Assembly: GCA_013339765.2 (NCBI GenBank)
Contig: CM023454.1
Span: 135,673,399-135,737,398 of the forward strand
Source: Haemaphysalis longicornis
Lineage: Eukaryota > Arthropoda > Arachnida > Ixodida > Ixodidae
Direction of reading: 5' to 3'
DNA length: 64,000 nucleotides
The notes below the pieces were generated by a model. That model was not told where the DNA came from. It did not search any database and worked only from the letters and a program-made list of their open reading frames with translations. The position numbers and the translations under genes were made by a program. Shown piece after piece: positions 22,990 through 32,521 of the stretch. Positions within the stretch are counted from its first letter, which is position 1. The number at the start of each line of letters is the position of its first letter.

Positions 22990-25640
22990 AAGTCCTCATT
23001 GTTCGCCGTCCAATGTAATCGAAGTGTGTGTTGATGGTGTTGCTACCCTGGCGCTTATTGACACTGGAGCCGCGGTGTCTGTTATTGACGCGAAACTTTG
23101 CCGAATGCTACGAAAAGTGACGACACCTGTAGGTGGTGTTACTCTCCGAACCAGCTAGTGCAACCGTTGGAGCCGCTGGCCGCATGCACTGCTCGAGTCA
23201 CAATTCAAGGGGTTGTATATGTAGTCGAGTTCATCGTTTTGTCGGCGTGCCTCTCACAACATGATTCTCGGATGGGACTTTTTGTCGCGCCACCACGCCA
23301 TTATTGACTGTGATCCCGCTGAAGTTGAGCTGTTTCCGGAGGTAGAAAACCCGCAGGACGAGACAACCGCCAAGTTGCGTGTCAACGACGATACGGACGT
23401 TTCTCCTGGCTCATCTGTGCTTGTGCCGTTGTCGTGCAACAGCATTTCTGACGCCACAGTCGTCTTCGCACCATCCGGTCTTATTTGTGCTCTCAAATGG
23501 TTGTCGCTGCCGTTCGCCGTTCTTGATATTGCAACTGGTGCCGGCACAATGGTTATTTCGAACCCGACGTCGTTCCCTGTTACACTTTTCCGAGGCGAAT
23601 GCCTTGGCGTTGTAGAAGAAGTGCATGCCGGTCTAGTTTTCGGTGTATTCGAGGAATCGACGCCCGTTGGCATCACCGCAATTGGTCTTCAGTCTACACC
23701 TGATGACACCCTTTTGAGAAGCGCCATTGACGACGACCTTTCCTCGGCCGAACGTGACGAGCTACTTACTCTTTTACACCGCTTCACTTCATCCTTCGAC
23801 TGCTACGACACCGCTTTGGGCCGCACGTCGACTGGTGTCATGAGATCGACACTGGCACGCACGCACCATTGCGACAGCGACCCTATCGCATGTCCTCCAC
23901 TGAACGGCGTGTCATTGATGAGCAAGTCGTGGACATGCTGAAACGCAACGTCATTCGACCATCCGTGAGTCCTTGGGCTTCTCCTGTGGCACTCGTTAAA
24001 AAAAAGGACGGTTCTATTCGATTCTGTGTGGATTATCGCCGCCTGAACAAAATCACGCGCAAGGACGTTTACCCCGCTGCCTCGCATAGACGACGCGCTC
24101 GACTGCCTGCAGGGAGCCGAGTTTTCTCGTCATTAGACTTGAAATCCGGCTACTGGCAAGTGCCCATGGCCGACGCTGATCGTTCAAAGACGGCATTTAC
24201 GACCCCCGATGGCCTTTACGAGTTCAACGTCATGCCGTTCGGACTCTGTAATGCGCCGGCCACATTTGAACGAATGATGGACAACGTACTGCGGGGCTTG
24301 CAAATAGAAAACGTGTCTCTGCTATTCAGACGACATAGTCGTGTTTTCGCATGATTTTGCAACCCATATCGCACGCCTCAAACAAAGTGCTAACATGCCT
24401 TGCCTCCGCTGGTCTGCAGCTGAACCTTAAGAAGTGCCGATTCGCTGCTCGAAAACTCACCATTTTAGGACACGTTGTCTCAAAAGACGGTGTCCTCCCG
24501 GACCAGGGAAAACTTCGTGCCGTGTCGGAGTTTCCGAAGCCAACCACGCTGAAGGACCTACGAAGCTTCATCGGCCTCTGTTCGTACTTCCGCCGCTTTG
24601 TACGAAACTTTGCCTCCATCATTGCGCCTCTCACACAGCTTCTCGGCGGCAGTAAAGACATTGCGAATGGTCCCCCGAGTGTGAGAGCGCTTTCTTAACG
24701 TTACGTCGGGTCCTTACGTCACCACCGATACTGCGGCACTTTGACACGAACGCGCCCACTGAGATCCACACTGATGCCAGTGGTGTTGGCTTAGGTGCTG
24801 TGCTCGCTCAACGAAAGGACGGATTTGACGAATACGTGGTGAGTTACGCGAGCCGTACACTGACGAAGGCCGTAGTCTACCACTCCGTATCAGCAAGAGA
24901 ATGTTTGGCTTTTGCGTGGTCAATCAGCAAATTTCGTCCTTACCGGTACGGTCGCCCTTTCGACGTCGTAAACGGAATCACCATGCTCTGTGTTGGTTAT
25001 CGTCGCTGAAGGATCCCGCCGGCCGTCTTGGTCGCTGGGCACTCCGCCTTCAAGAGTACGATATCCGTGTTGTGTACCGATCCGGACGGAAGCATACCGA
25101 CGCCGACGCTCTTTCGCGATCCCCCCTTGCGGCGGATATAGATAGCTTGGTCGCGGCAGACCACAGCCTGACCTCTCTCGCCATGACGGACATGGTTGCT
25201 GAGCAGCGCAAAGACCCTTGGGTCTGTTCGATCCTCGAATATTTGTCGCACTCACGGGCAGCTCCTGTGCCTCGATCGCTGCGCCGTCAGGCTGCCCACT
25301 GCTCTATTCGTGACAAGCTCCTATATCGCCGGAACTACTTCCCCGAAGGTCGAAAATGGCTACTAGTGATTCCTCGCCACTTGCGCAAGGACGTTTCGCA
25401 CTACGTTTCACACCGATGCGCAAAGTGCTCACGCTGGAATACTCAAAACCTACGAGCGACTCCGACTCCGCTACTACTGGCGCGGGATGTATACCTTTGT
25501 CGCCAAGTTTGTTCGATCTTGCCCAGACTGCCAACGTCGCAAGTCTCCACCGCAGCACGTCAGTGGCCCACTCCAGCCGCTGCCCTGCCCGGCGCGGCCT
25601 TTCGACCGGGTAGGCATCGACCGGCCTTTCGACCGGGTAT
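22990..25640 (+). pseudogene. pol: gypsy pol, truncated in integrase
   Basis: The protease has ALIDTGAAVSVID, with the DTG at 23060-23068, and continues as MILGWDFLSRH at 23261. RT runs from about 23870: SPWASPVALVKKKDGSIRF, VDYRRLN, LDLKSGYWQ, MPFGLCNAPATFERMM. The active-site loop near 24320-24340 is frame-broken. RNase H follows (IHTDASGVGLGAVL near 24765, TDADALSRSP near 25095). The integrase zinc region is present in shifted frame around 25380-25540. The coding similarity ends at FDRVGID (about 25620), where a ~25-bp microduplication joins it to the LTR. Confidence 0.87.
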
Positions 25641-25642
25641 CA

Positions 25643-25851
25643 CGCCCATTAGAACTGTGATAGCATCAGCCACAACGGGCAAATCCCCCTACGTGGATAT
25701 GCTGTGCCGGATGCCGCTTAAGGAAGAGGACGCGCTCGCTCAGGGTCAGTCTCGCGAGAAGCTGGTCGTTTCGGCTCACCCCGTCTGCATCGACGCCTCG
25801 TTCGTGAATAAACAAGTCCAGCCTTCTACCGGAACGCCGACTATCTCCCTT

Positions 25852-25855
<4 letters not shown>
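25643..25855 (+). repeat. 3' LTR of gypsy element, first bases missing
   Basis: Matches 21342-21547 closely. The start (TGTAGTAAGC) is absent, and the join to integrase sequence is a deletion breakpoint, not a normal purine tract. Confidence 0.85.

Positions 25856-25906
<51 letters not shown>
25856..25906. repeat. TA microsatellite, right half
   Basis: Pure AT dinucleotides between the LTR end and the first unit of the tRNA-like array. Confidence 0.95.
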
Positions 25907-25908
<2 letters not shown>

Positions 25909-26056
25909 CGAATCAGAATAGGAAATGAGGGGCTCGTTGAAGTAACACAGAAATAAGGGTTGGCAGCCAAGAAAACCTCGGACAGCAAAGGGGAGGTTGT
26001 GGTAGGTCATTGAAACAAAGAATTTGGAAAGAAAGAAAGAAAGGCAGAGAAAAAAT

Positions 26057-26129
26057 GCCCGCCAGTTGGGATCCGACCCCACGACCTCGAGAATACCCGT
26101 CTGGTGCGATAACCACTACGCTACCGGAG
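26057..26129 (-). tRNA. tRNA-like sequence, array unit 1 (Thr-type anticodon GGT), probably not functional
   Basis: 73 nt. The D arm is GCG/CGC with loop GGTT. The anticodon loop is CGGGTAT. One pair in the anticodon stem and one in the acceptor stem are broken. The minus strand continues into TTTTTT two bases later, a pol III terminator. Confidence 0.5.
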
Positions 26130-26519
26130 GGACGATTTTCTCCCCCGCTTTCTGGGGTATTTATATCAATTTAATTTTTTTTCTGCGCTTCGGTGTGGTA
26201 GCCAGCGCCACTCTGACTTCTCGGGGTGAAGGGGACCTTCTTTTTTAATCCCCGCGCCGTGACTCGAGTGTCTACGAGATGTCGATAGTGGTCAACCAGC
26301 GTTAAACCTTCTTAATATACCTATGGCACCAAGACTGCCAGAACAGAGGCCCTCGCTATGCATGTAGCTTATCAGAATAGGAAATGAGGGGCTCGTTGAA
26401 ATAACACAAAAATAAGGGTTGGCAGCCACTAAAACCTCCGAAAGCAAAGGGGAGGTTGTGGTAGGTCTTTGAAACAGATAAAGAATGTGGAAATAAAAAA
26501 AGAAAGCAGACAAAAAATG

Positions 26520-26592
26520 CCCGCCAGGTTGGATCCGAACCCACGACCTCCAGAATACTGGTCTGGTGCGATAACCACTACGCTACCGGCGG
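26520..26592 (-). tRNA. tRNA-like sequence, array unit 2 (Thr-type anticodon AGT)
   Basis: 73 nt with all four stems. Acceptor CCGCCGG pairs with CTGGCGG; anticodon stem CCAGA/TCTGG has loop CCAGTAT. One mismatch lies in the T stem. Position 33 is C, not the near-universal T, and position 58 is G, not A. The A-box is TAGCGTAGTGG and the B-box GGTTCGGATCC. A T6 run follows. Confidence 0.55.
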
Positions 26593-26976
26593 GGCGATTT
26601 TCTCCCCCGCTTTCTGGGTATTTATGTCAATGTAATTTTTTTCTGTGCTTGGGGGTGGTAGCCAGAGCCGCTCTGACTTCCCGGGCTGAAGACCTTCTTT
26701 TTTAATCCCCGCGCCGTGACTCGAGTGTCTACAATATGTCGAGATTGGTCAATGAGCGTTAAACCCTCTTAAGCTCCCTATGGTACCAAGACTGCCAGAA
26801 CAGAAGCCCTCGCTATAGATGTAGCGAGTCAGAATAGGAAATGATGGGCTCGTTGAAATAACAGAGAAATAAGGGTTGGCAGCCAAGAAAACCTTGGAAA
26901 GCCAAAGGGAGGTTGTAGTAAGTCATTGAAACAGATAAAGAATGTGGAAAGAAAGAAAGAAAGCGGAGAAAAAATG

Positions 26977-27047
26977 CCCGCCATGTGGGATCCGAACCCA
27001 CGACCTCCAGAATACCGGTCTGGTGCGATGCACTACTCTTCCGGCGG
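26977..27047 (-). tRNA. tRNA-like sequence, array unit 3 (anticodon GGT), D arm damaged
   Basis: 71 nt: two bases are missing from the D arm. Anticodon stem and loop (CCGGTAT), T stem and T6 terminator are kept. Ten bases upstream of its 5' end the hairpin-ended element is inserted. Confidence 0.5.
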
Positions 27048-27056
27048 GGCGATTTT

Positions 27057-27546
27057 AAATGCAGAGCATTTCTTTACTCACGATCTCACCCGTTCTAGTT
27101 GTCCGTAGTAGTCCGCGCCCCTCCCCCTACACTATATAAAAAAAATTACTTACCGGCACCTGGTTTCAATCCCACGACCCTGCGGGTTGAACGCAAGGTA
27201 CATGGTGCTCTACCCACTGCGCCACAAAGCCGACACAGAATGGAGGGCTGCGAACGCGCCTTATATCCTTGACTCATTCAAACTACTTCAAGAAGCTGCG
27301 ATACAATGCATTCACTACCTGTGGGCGAAACGCGAGGTACATGGTGCTCTTCCAACTGCGCCCAAATAATCATACCCACCTGCTAATAAATGATATCACG
27401 TGACCACGTAAATACGTCTCCTCATTTACTTACAACACAACAACCAACAGCAACAAGTGCAACAACATTAACGTAACGCAAACTACTTAACGTCGTGGGC
27501 CCCCGGAAATGCTCTGCATTTGATCTTGCCCCTCGTGAGGGGGATG
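27057..27546 (-). mobile_element. Hairpin-ended non-autonomous element, copy in the tRNA-like array
   Basis: Bounded by AAATGCAGAGCATTT at 27057 and AAATGCTCTGCATTT near 27507, then the arm CCCCTCGTGAGGGG and GATG. Similar in the opposite direction to 57719-58080. It interrupts array unit 3; the whole extra block runs to about 27675, and its last ~130 bp (27547-27675) are not shared with the second copy. Inside lies a tRNA-derived stretch (about 27160-27235, minus; A-box TGGCGCAGTGG) plus a partial second copy near 27325-27365. No protein is encoded. Confidence 0.65.
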
Positions 27547-28053
27547 TTTAGTTTCCTGCTGCAGCAAGAACCAGGCGGCCTCCTGCGCAGACATTTCCAC
27601 GCCCTTGAGCACGTTCACTTGCAGCTTGCGGAGCAGTTACTTGTAGTCGGTTGCATTGCGAACAAGGAAATTTTTCTCCCCCGCTTTCAGGGGTATTTAT
27701 GTCAATTTAATTTTTTTCTGTTCTTGGGGGTGGTAGCCAACGCCACTCTGACTTCTCGTGGTGAAGGGGACCTTCTTTTTTAATCCTCGCGCCGTGACTC
27801 GAGTGTCTACGATATGTCGAGAGTGGTCAACCAGCGTTAACCCTCTTAAGCTCCCTATGGCACCAATACTGCCAGAACAGAGGCCCTCGCTATGCATGTA
27901 GCGACTCAGAATAGGAAATGAGGGGCTCGTTGAAATAACACAGAAATAATGGTTGGCAGCAAAGAAAACCTCGGAAAGCAAATGGTAGGTAGTGGTAGGT
28001 CATTGAAACAGATAACGAATTTGGAAAGAAAGAAAGAAAGCGGAGAAAAAATG

Positions 28054-28126
28054 CCTGCCAGGTTAAATCCGAACCCACGACCTCCAGAATACTAGTCTGG
28101 TGCAATAACCACTACGCTAACGGCGG
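28054..28126 (-). tRNA. tRNA-like sequence, array unit 4 (anticodon AGT)
   Basis: 73 nt. The anticodon loop is CTAGTAT, the only copy with the normal T33. The acceptor and T stems each have mismatches, so the fold is weaker. T6 follows. Confidence 0.45.
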
Positions 28127-28514
28127 GGCGATTTTCTCCCCCGCTTTCTGGGGTATTTATGTCAATGTAATTTTTTCTGTGCTTGGGCGTGGTAGCCAGC
28201 GCCACTCTTACTTCTCGGGGGGAAGGGGACCTTCTTTTTAAATCCCCGCACCGTGACTCGAGTGTCTACGACATGTCGAGAGTGGTCAACCAGCGTTAAA
28301 CCCTCTTAAGCTCCCTACGGCACCAAGACTGCCAGAATAGAGGTCCTTCGCTATGCATGTAGCGAATCAGAATAGGAAATGAAGGGCTCGTTGAAATAAC
28401 ACAGAAATAAGGGTTGGCAGCCGACAAAACGTCGGAAAGCAAAGGGGAGGTTGTGGTAGGTCATTGAAAGAGATAAAGAATTTGGGAAGAAAGAAAGAAA
28501 GCAGAGAAAAAATT

Positions 28515-28587
28515 CCCGCCAGGTGGGATCCAAACCCACGACCTCCAGAATACCGGTCTGGTGCAATAACCACTACGGCACCGGCGG
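28515..28587 (-). tRNA. tRNA-like sequence, array unit 5 (anticodon GGT), near-complete cloverleaf
   Basis: 73 nt. Acceptor, anticodon and T stems pair fully, allowing one G-T pair. The loop is CCGGTAT with C33, and the T loop is TTTGGAT. The D arm has lost one pair (GCC against TGC). TTTTTT follows within three bases on the minus strand. Confidence 0.55.
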
Positions 28588-28937
28588 GGCGATTTTATCC
28601 CCCGCTTTCTGGGGTATTTATGTCAATGTAATTTTTTCTGTTCTTGGGGGTGGTAGCCAGCGCCACTCTGACTTCTCGGGGTGAAGGGCACCTTCTTTTT
28701 TAATCCCCGCGCCGTGACTCGAGTATCTACGACATGGCGAGAGTGGTCAACCAGCGTTAAACCCTATTAAGCTCCCAATGGCATTAAGACTGCCAGAACC
28801 GAGGCCCTCGCTATGCATGTAGCGAATCAGAATTGGAAATTAGGGGCTTGTTGAAATAACACAGAAATAAGCCTTGGCAGCCAAGAAAACCTCGGAAAGC
28901 AAAGGGGAGGTAGTGGTATGTCATTGAAACAGATAAA

Positions 28938-29555
28938 AAATCATGACCAGCTGTGGAAATGGGCTAAACACCATACAGCTCTATCCCAATGACTTCGAAC
29001 GCTGCTGACGGATAAAGTAGCGGTTGCAGCATTCCAACAGGAGGTGACGTTGTCCGTTTACGGAGCTGGCAGGGGGCGCAGGAGGTGGTATATTTGGGAC
29101 ACTGGTGGAAAGGCGAAGGCGAAGTGTGTCTGGGAGAACGTGGACTCTGGGGCCGGTCATCGGAATCAAATGGTGGCGTAGAGCGAGGCGGAGAAAGCGA
29201 GTACACACGCTGGCGAGGGGCGTAATTGAAGCGGTTATCTCGCTCGTACGGGCCGTAGGCGCGGCAATCGTCCAGAAATCGTCGACGGCAAAAGCAAGAA
29301 ATGTGCCCTCGGACGTCACAGTAGTAGCAGACGGGCTGGTCGCTAATAAGGCGCGGTGATCGCCAAGTTGATTGGAAAGGCGGTGAGTCCGGAGGTGAAG
29401 AAAGGGCAGTCAAGTGGCCGTGCGAGGGCGGGGACACGATATGCGTCATGGGCACAGGTGATCGGGATAAGGCTTCGGAGTAAGTTGGCATGTGAAGAGC
29501 AGCACCATGACATGGCTGAGGAAGAGTTGTCATGGACACAAGGTCCTCTCTGACA
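28938..29555 (-). pseudogene. gag: gypsy gag C-terminal fragment with CCHC knuckle
   Basis: The open minus-strand frame includes QPVCYYCDVRGHISCFCRR, a CX2CX4HX4C knuckle at 29288-29329, then an Arg/Ser/Pro-rich tail. It is close in style to the gag at 22296-22859 but not the same copy. It begins where the tandem array breaks off, so the array end and this fragment share a breakpoint. No protease follows. Confidence 0.75.
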
Positions 29556-29828
29556 ATGTCACTATATATATATATATATATGTAATGCAGGAGACATGGC
29601 GTCCGTCGAACCAACACCTTTATTAACAACTTCTTCTTCATCGTCCACCATATCGCACCGCACCGTCTCTTGGTGGCTAATCTCCCGTTCCGGCCAACTG
29701 CCCTGCACCATCCGTCTGCGGGACGTCACATATATATATTTTGTAGAACAGAGACGTACGGGACGAGGGATTTCGTAAGGACACATATCAAAGTTGCAGT
29801 CCTTATTGCCAGTGCTGTTTGGTGTTTT
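29556..29828 (-). other. Short TA tract and possible LTR remnant
   Basis: A small TA run (29565-29582) is followed by about 240 bp that could be the LTR or leader of the gag fragment. No partner copy is present to prove it. Confidence 0.3.
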
Positions 29829-30028
29829 AACAGCGCTTTTTATAGTGCCGAATGAGGTATGATTGTCTTTTTTTTATGCAGGACTAAATAATTGAAAATT
29901 CAAGTCGAGAAAAAATGCACCGAGCGGGAAAAAACGGCGCATTTTTTCTCGACTTGAATTTCAATTATTTAGTCCTGAATAAAAAAAACGGCAATCATAC
30001 CTCATTCGGCACTATAAAAAGCGCTGTT
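29829..30028. repeat. 200-bp fold-back: 90-bp inverted arms, 20-nt loop
   Basis: The arms 29829-29918 and 29939-30028 are nearly perfect complements, with only a few mismatches and indels in the T/A runs. The outer ends read AACAGCGCTTTTTATAGTG. It encodes nothing. It is a fold-back MITE-like element or a palindromic duplication. A TA-rich tract begins right after the right arm. Confidence 0.92.
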
Positions 30029-30099
30029 GTATGATATATATTATATTATTATATATATATATGTATATATATATGTATATAGAAAAAGGATAAGAACAA
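30029..30099. repeat. TA/TATG microsatellite
   Basis: A TA-rich tract between the fold-back and the PLE remnant. Confidence 0.85.
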
Positions 30100-31060
30100 C
30101 TTGGAGGTTAACTTGTTTATTAGAAATGAGTCCAACAGTTTCGGAAGTCGAACTTTCTTTGTAAGGGGCAATCTTTTAGAATGCACACAGAACCATTATG
30201 CACACTGCATGCGAGGGATTTCTTTCTCCCTCTCCCTCTTCCATGAGGGGAGGGGAATATGTAAAAGAAAGTAACAAATCCCGTAAAAACACGGCACTTG
30301 CGGGGCTTGGTGCTGAGACGGAGAGGATAATGAGCGAGGGGAGAAGAAGGAACGGGAAAAAATCAACACAGGACAAGCGGTTGGTTTAGTGAGAAAAAGG
30401 CACTGGTGGGAGATGAGAGCGGGAGCAAAGATTTGTGTTGGCCCTCTGCGGCTGTGATGCGAAAAAAAAATCGCAAACAAAATACAGACAACGCATGTTC
30501 AAAGTATAGAAGAGCGGAGCGGAAGTGTAGTAACTAAGGACGCGCTCTTGGCCCGGGGCTTGTGCATCCACGTCATGTTGTAAATCAATGTGCGCCATTC
30601 TCTGGAGGCACGACGTGCTGCCAGCGCTCTCGTTGATACCATGAGTCAGCATTTTGAATTTATAAATAAGATACGATTCTTCCTGTTTGCTGTCCCGTTT
30701 AGTGTGAAAACCTGTCTCTATCAGAGTGACTTTATTTTGGTCGAATAAATGTTCCGGGCTGCTGACATGTCTTGAAATGGGCAAGTTCGGTTGTGTTCCA
30801 GTGTGAGAACAGCTGTTGTTAAAGCGTTTACGGCAGACGGTTTCTGTTTGTCAGAAGTACAGCATGCCACATATGTCACACTGAAGAATGTACACGACAT
30901 TAGGGTTGTCACAGTTTAGATGCGCATTTATTTCGAAAACATAATCTCAGGAGCTAGCTTTAGCAGTAGCGGTGGTTGTCATATGTGAACATACCTTACA
31001 ACGCATTTGCATGCATGGTTGGCATCCGTATTGAAAGCACGGGGATGTGTCCTCTTATGT
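30100..31060 (-). mobile_element. Penelope-like element, GIY-YIG end and 3' terminus
   Basis: On the minus strand, from 31060 leftward, a Cys-rich linker of the form C-x2-C-x4-RC-x2-C is followed by VVYILQCDICGMLYF, the GIY-YIG core with a stop right after it. Then come SSPEHLFDQNKVTLIETG and YKFKMLTHGIN, the closing motif of PLE endonucleases. The last ~90 bp (30105-30190) hold the conserved PLE 3' end seen as GACTTCCGAAACTGTTGGA on the minus strand. The reverse transcriptase half is absent. Confidence 0.72.
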
Positions 31061-31159
31061 GTTGTGTCCGCCTGGGCGCATAACCTCACTATAGCGGTAG
31101 TCTTCGTGTAAATCTAGGTGCTTTTTTTTAAAGTGTCCACTTACACTTTGATGACCGTG

Positions 31160-31165
31160 TATGTT

Positions 31166-31207
<42 letters not shown>

Positions 31208-31330
31208 CTATACATATATATATATATACATATATAGGTAATATATAATATACATATAAATATATATATATATATTTATATATAATATATACATAATATA
31301 ATATATTATAATATTATATTATATAATAAT
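31160..31330. repeat. Compound TA microsatellite
   Basis: TA repeats with ATATAATATA variants. Low complexity only. Confidence 0.9.
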
Positions 31331-31372
31331 ATCGTATTTCTTTGTTCTGCTCTGCATGCTGGGTTTGCATGT

Positions 31373-31373
<1 letters not shown>

Positions 31374-31419
<46 letters not shown>

Positions 31420-31428
31420 TGTGTGTGT

Positions 31429-31466
<38 letters not shown>
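31374..31466. repeat. TG microsatellite
   Basis: About 45 TG units with two GG interruptions. The open frames of repeated Val-Cys or Thr-His across it are artefacts. Confidence 0.95.
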
Positions 31467-32040
31467 ATCATTTTCACACTGGTGGTCGTGAGTTTCGGCA
31501 AAGTCATCTACAGTGACCTTGCGGTTCACCAAAATGCCTGACAGTGCGCGCACTACCGCTCTGTGTTTGCCCGTCAAGACGTCCCGCTGATCGCCTGAGC
31601 CACCCTCGCAGCAGACTCCGAGAAGAAGACGCACAGCGGCAACAAACGCCCTGTGCACCATCTGTTGCCGAGGGCTGCGTTGTAGCAATGTCTGTGGATG
31701 CAGCCTCCAGCCGGGATGTATCCTGCAGCCAGACACAAGCCAGCATTACTACCTGTGCCATAGGTGTGCAATACAGTGTTACCTTGGTGATCAGCAGAGG
31801 CTCCCAAACAAGAGAGAAATTTTCAGTTCGGGGTGGAGACGAAACTCAAGGCGGTGCCTCGAAGAAATTCCGTGCTTCAGGAGCTGGACCTCATACCTGC
31901 TCCTGCCCCCCACGTTCGGGCAACACAGGGACATTTTCAACTGACAGCGAGAACGTCCAGTTTGGGGTGAAGCTGTATTCCTGCCTGTCTTGTGAACAAC
32001 GTAACCACCAGGCCACTGATGGTGAAATGTGTGCCACTGA
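31467..32040. other. Unassigned, Cys-rich frame of unknown origin
   Basis: A plus-strand frame around 31640-31790 is rich in cysteine, but I could not match the spacing to a known zinc-binding transposase domain. It may be transposon debris. Confidence 0.3.
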
Positions 32041-32076
32041 GACGCCCTATATCTATTATATATTATATATAATATA

Positions 32077-32127
<51 letters not shown>
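32041..32127. repeat. TA microsatellite ending in GA
   Basis: TA repeats passing into a GA-rich stretch. Confidence 0.9.
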
Positions 32128-32128
<1 letters not shown>

Positions 32129-32149
32129 AGAGAGAGATGAGCGAAAATA

Positions 32150-32521
32150 GAAGTGGAGAAAAATCCACCGTGGATTCGGTCCGTTGTGAAAGGTAAGGTC
32201 AGGTGTTGTGGGGCGTTGTGTTGCGTATCCGTCTCGTGTGGGCGTGTCTGGAGTATTGAGGAGTGTGTATGAGACCTGCATGGTGTGTGCGTGGAGAAGG
32301 CGGCCTGAACGAAGTGTGTTCGAATATCCCCAGATGGTGTTTGGGGCGTTAAAGTCTCCACCAAGGATTATGTCACGCCGTTTGGGAAAGAATTGAAGAA
32401 GAGTATTTTTCGCCTTGCCTGCGCGGCGATCCCAGGAATGTAAATACACTGTGTGAATGCCTATTGTACCGCTTGGCTTCACGTCTTCCTTCACGTCACC
32501 GTAACAATATTGAGGTTGCAT
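32150..32521 (-). pseudogene. I-clade non-LTR endonuclease fragment
   Basis: The minus-strand frame reads VYLHSWDRRAG, FFPKRRDIILGGDFNAPNT, WGY and LLNTPDTPTRDGYATQR then PDLTF. GDFNAP-x-x-WGY and the PTR-x-G-x-x-R-x-x-x-PDLTF box are the APE endonuclease signatures of I/Jockey-type elements. It carries no RT. It could belong to the same family as the element at 37.6-43.4 kb. Confidence 0.75.

Larger units (their letters stand above)
21322..25855 (+). mobile_element. Ty3/gypsy LTR retrotransposon in a TA microsatellite, 3' part deleted
   Basis: The 5' LTR at 21322-21547 (TGTAGTAAGC to CCTTACA) is followed by gag with a CCHC knuckle, protease, RT, RNase H and the start of integrase, and then a clipped LTR copy ending at 25855. 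ATAT flanks both sides, consistent with a 4-bp duplication but uninformative in TA repeats. The body of integrase and everything up to the LTR start are gone. Frameshifts break gag and pol. Confidence 0.9.
25907..28937. repeat. Tandem array of ~458-bp units, each built around a tRNA-like sequence
   Basis: Units start at 25907, 26365, 26823, 27900, 28361 and 28821. The spacings are about 458 except the third, which holds a ~619-bp insertion, and the last, which is cut after 117 bp. Each full unit reads GARTCAGAATAGGAAATG, a (GAAA)n patch, a T6-flanked tRNA-like sequence on the minus strand, a C-rich stretch, then a CCTCGCTATGCAT-like end. By eye the copies are roughly 90 percent alike. No protein is encoded. 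The arrangement is that of a satellite or a locally amplified pol III unit, not of scattered SINE insertions. Confidence 0.9.

Noticed and set aside
27057..27546. Hairpin-ended element considered as a typical Helitron
   Set aside because: No TC start or CTRR end could be placed at the borders, and hairpins lie at both ends, not only 3'.
31319..31736. Frames rich in Thr-His or Val-Cys
   Set aside because: Translation of the TG microsatellite. The non-repeat part of the minus frame matches nothing I know.
31544..31940. Cys-rich plus-strand frame considered as a piggyBac C-terminal finger
   Set aside because: Cysteine spacing does not fit the known CRD pattern and a stop breaks the frame.
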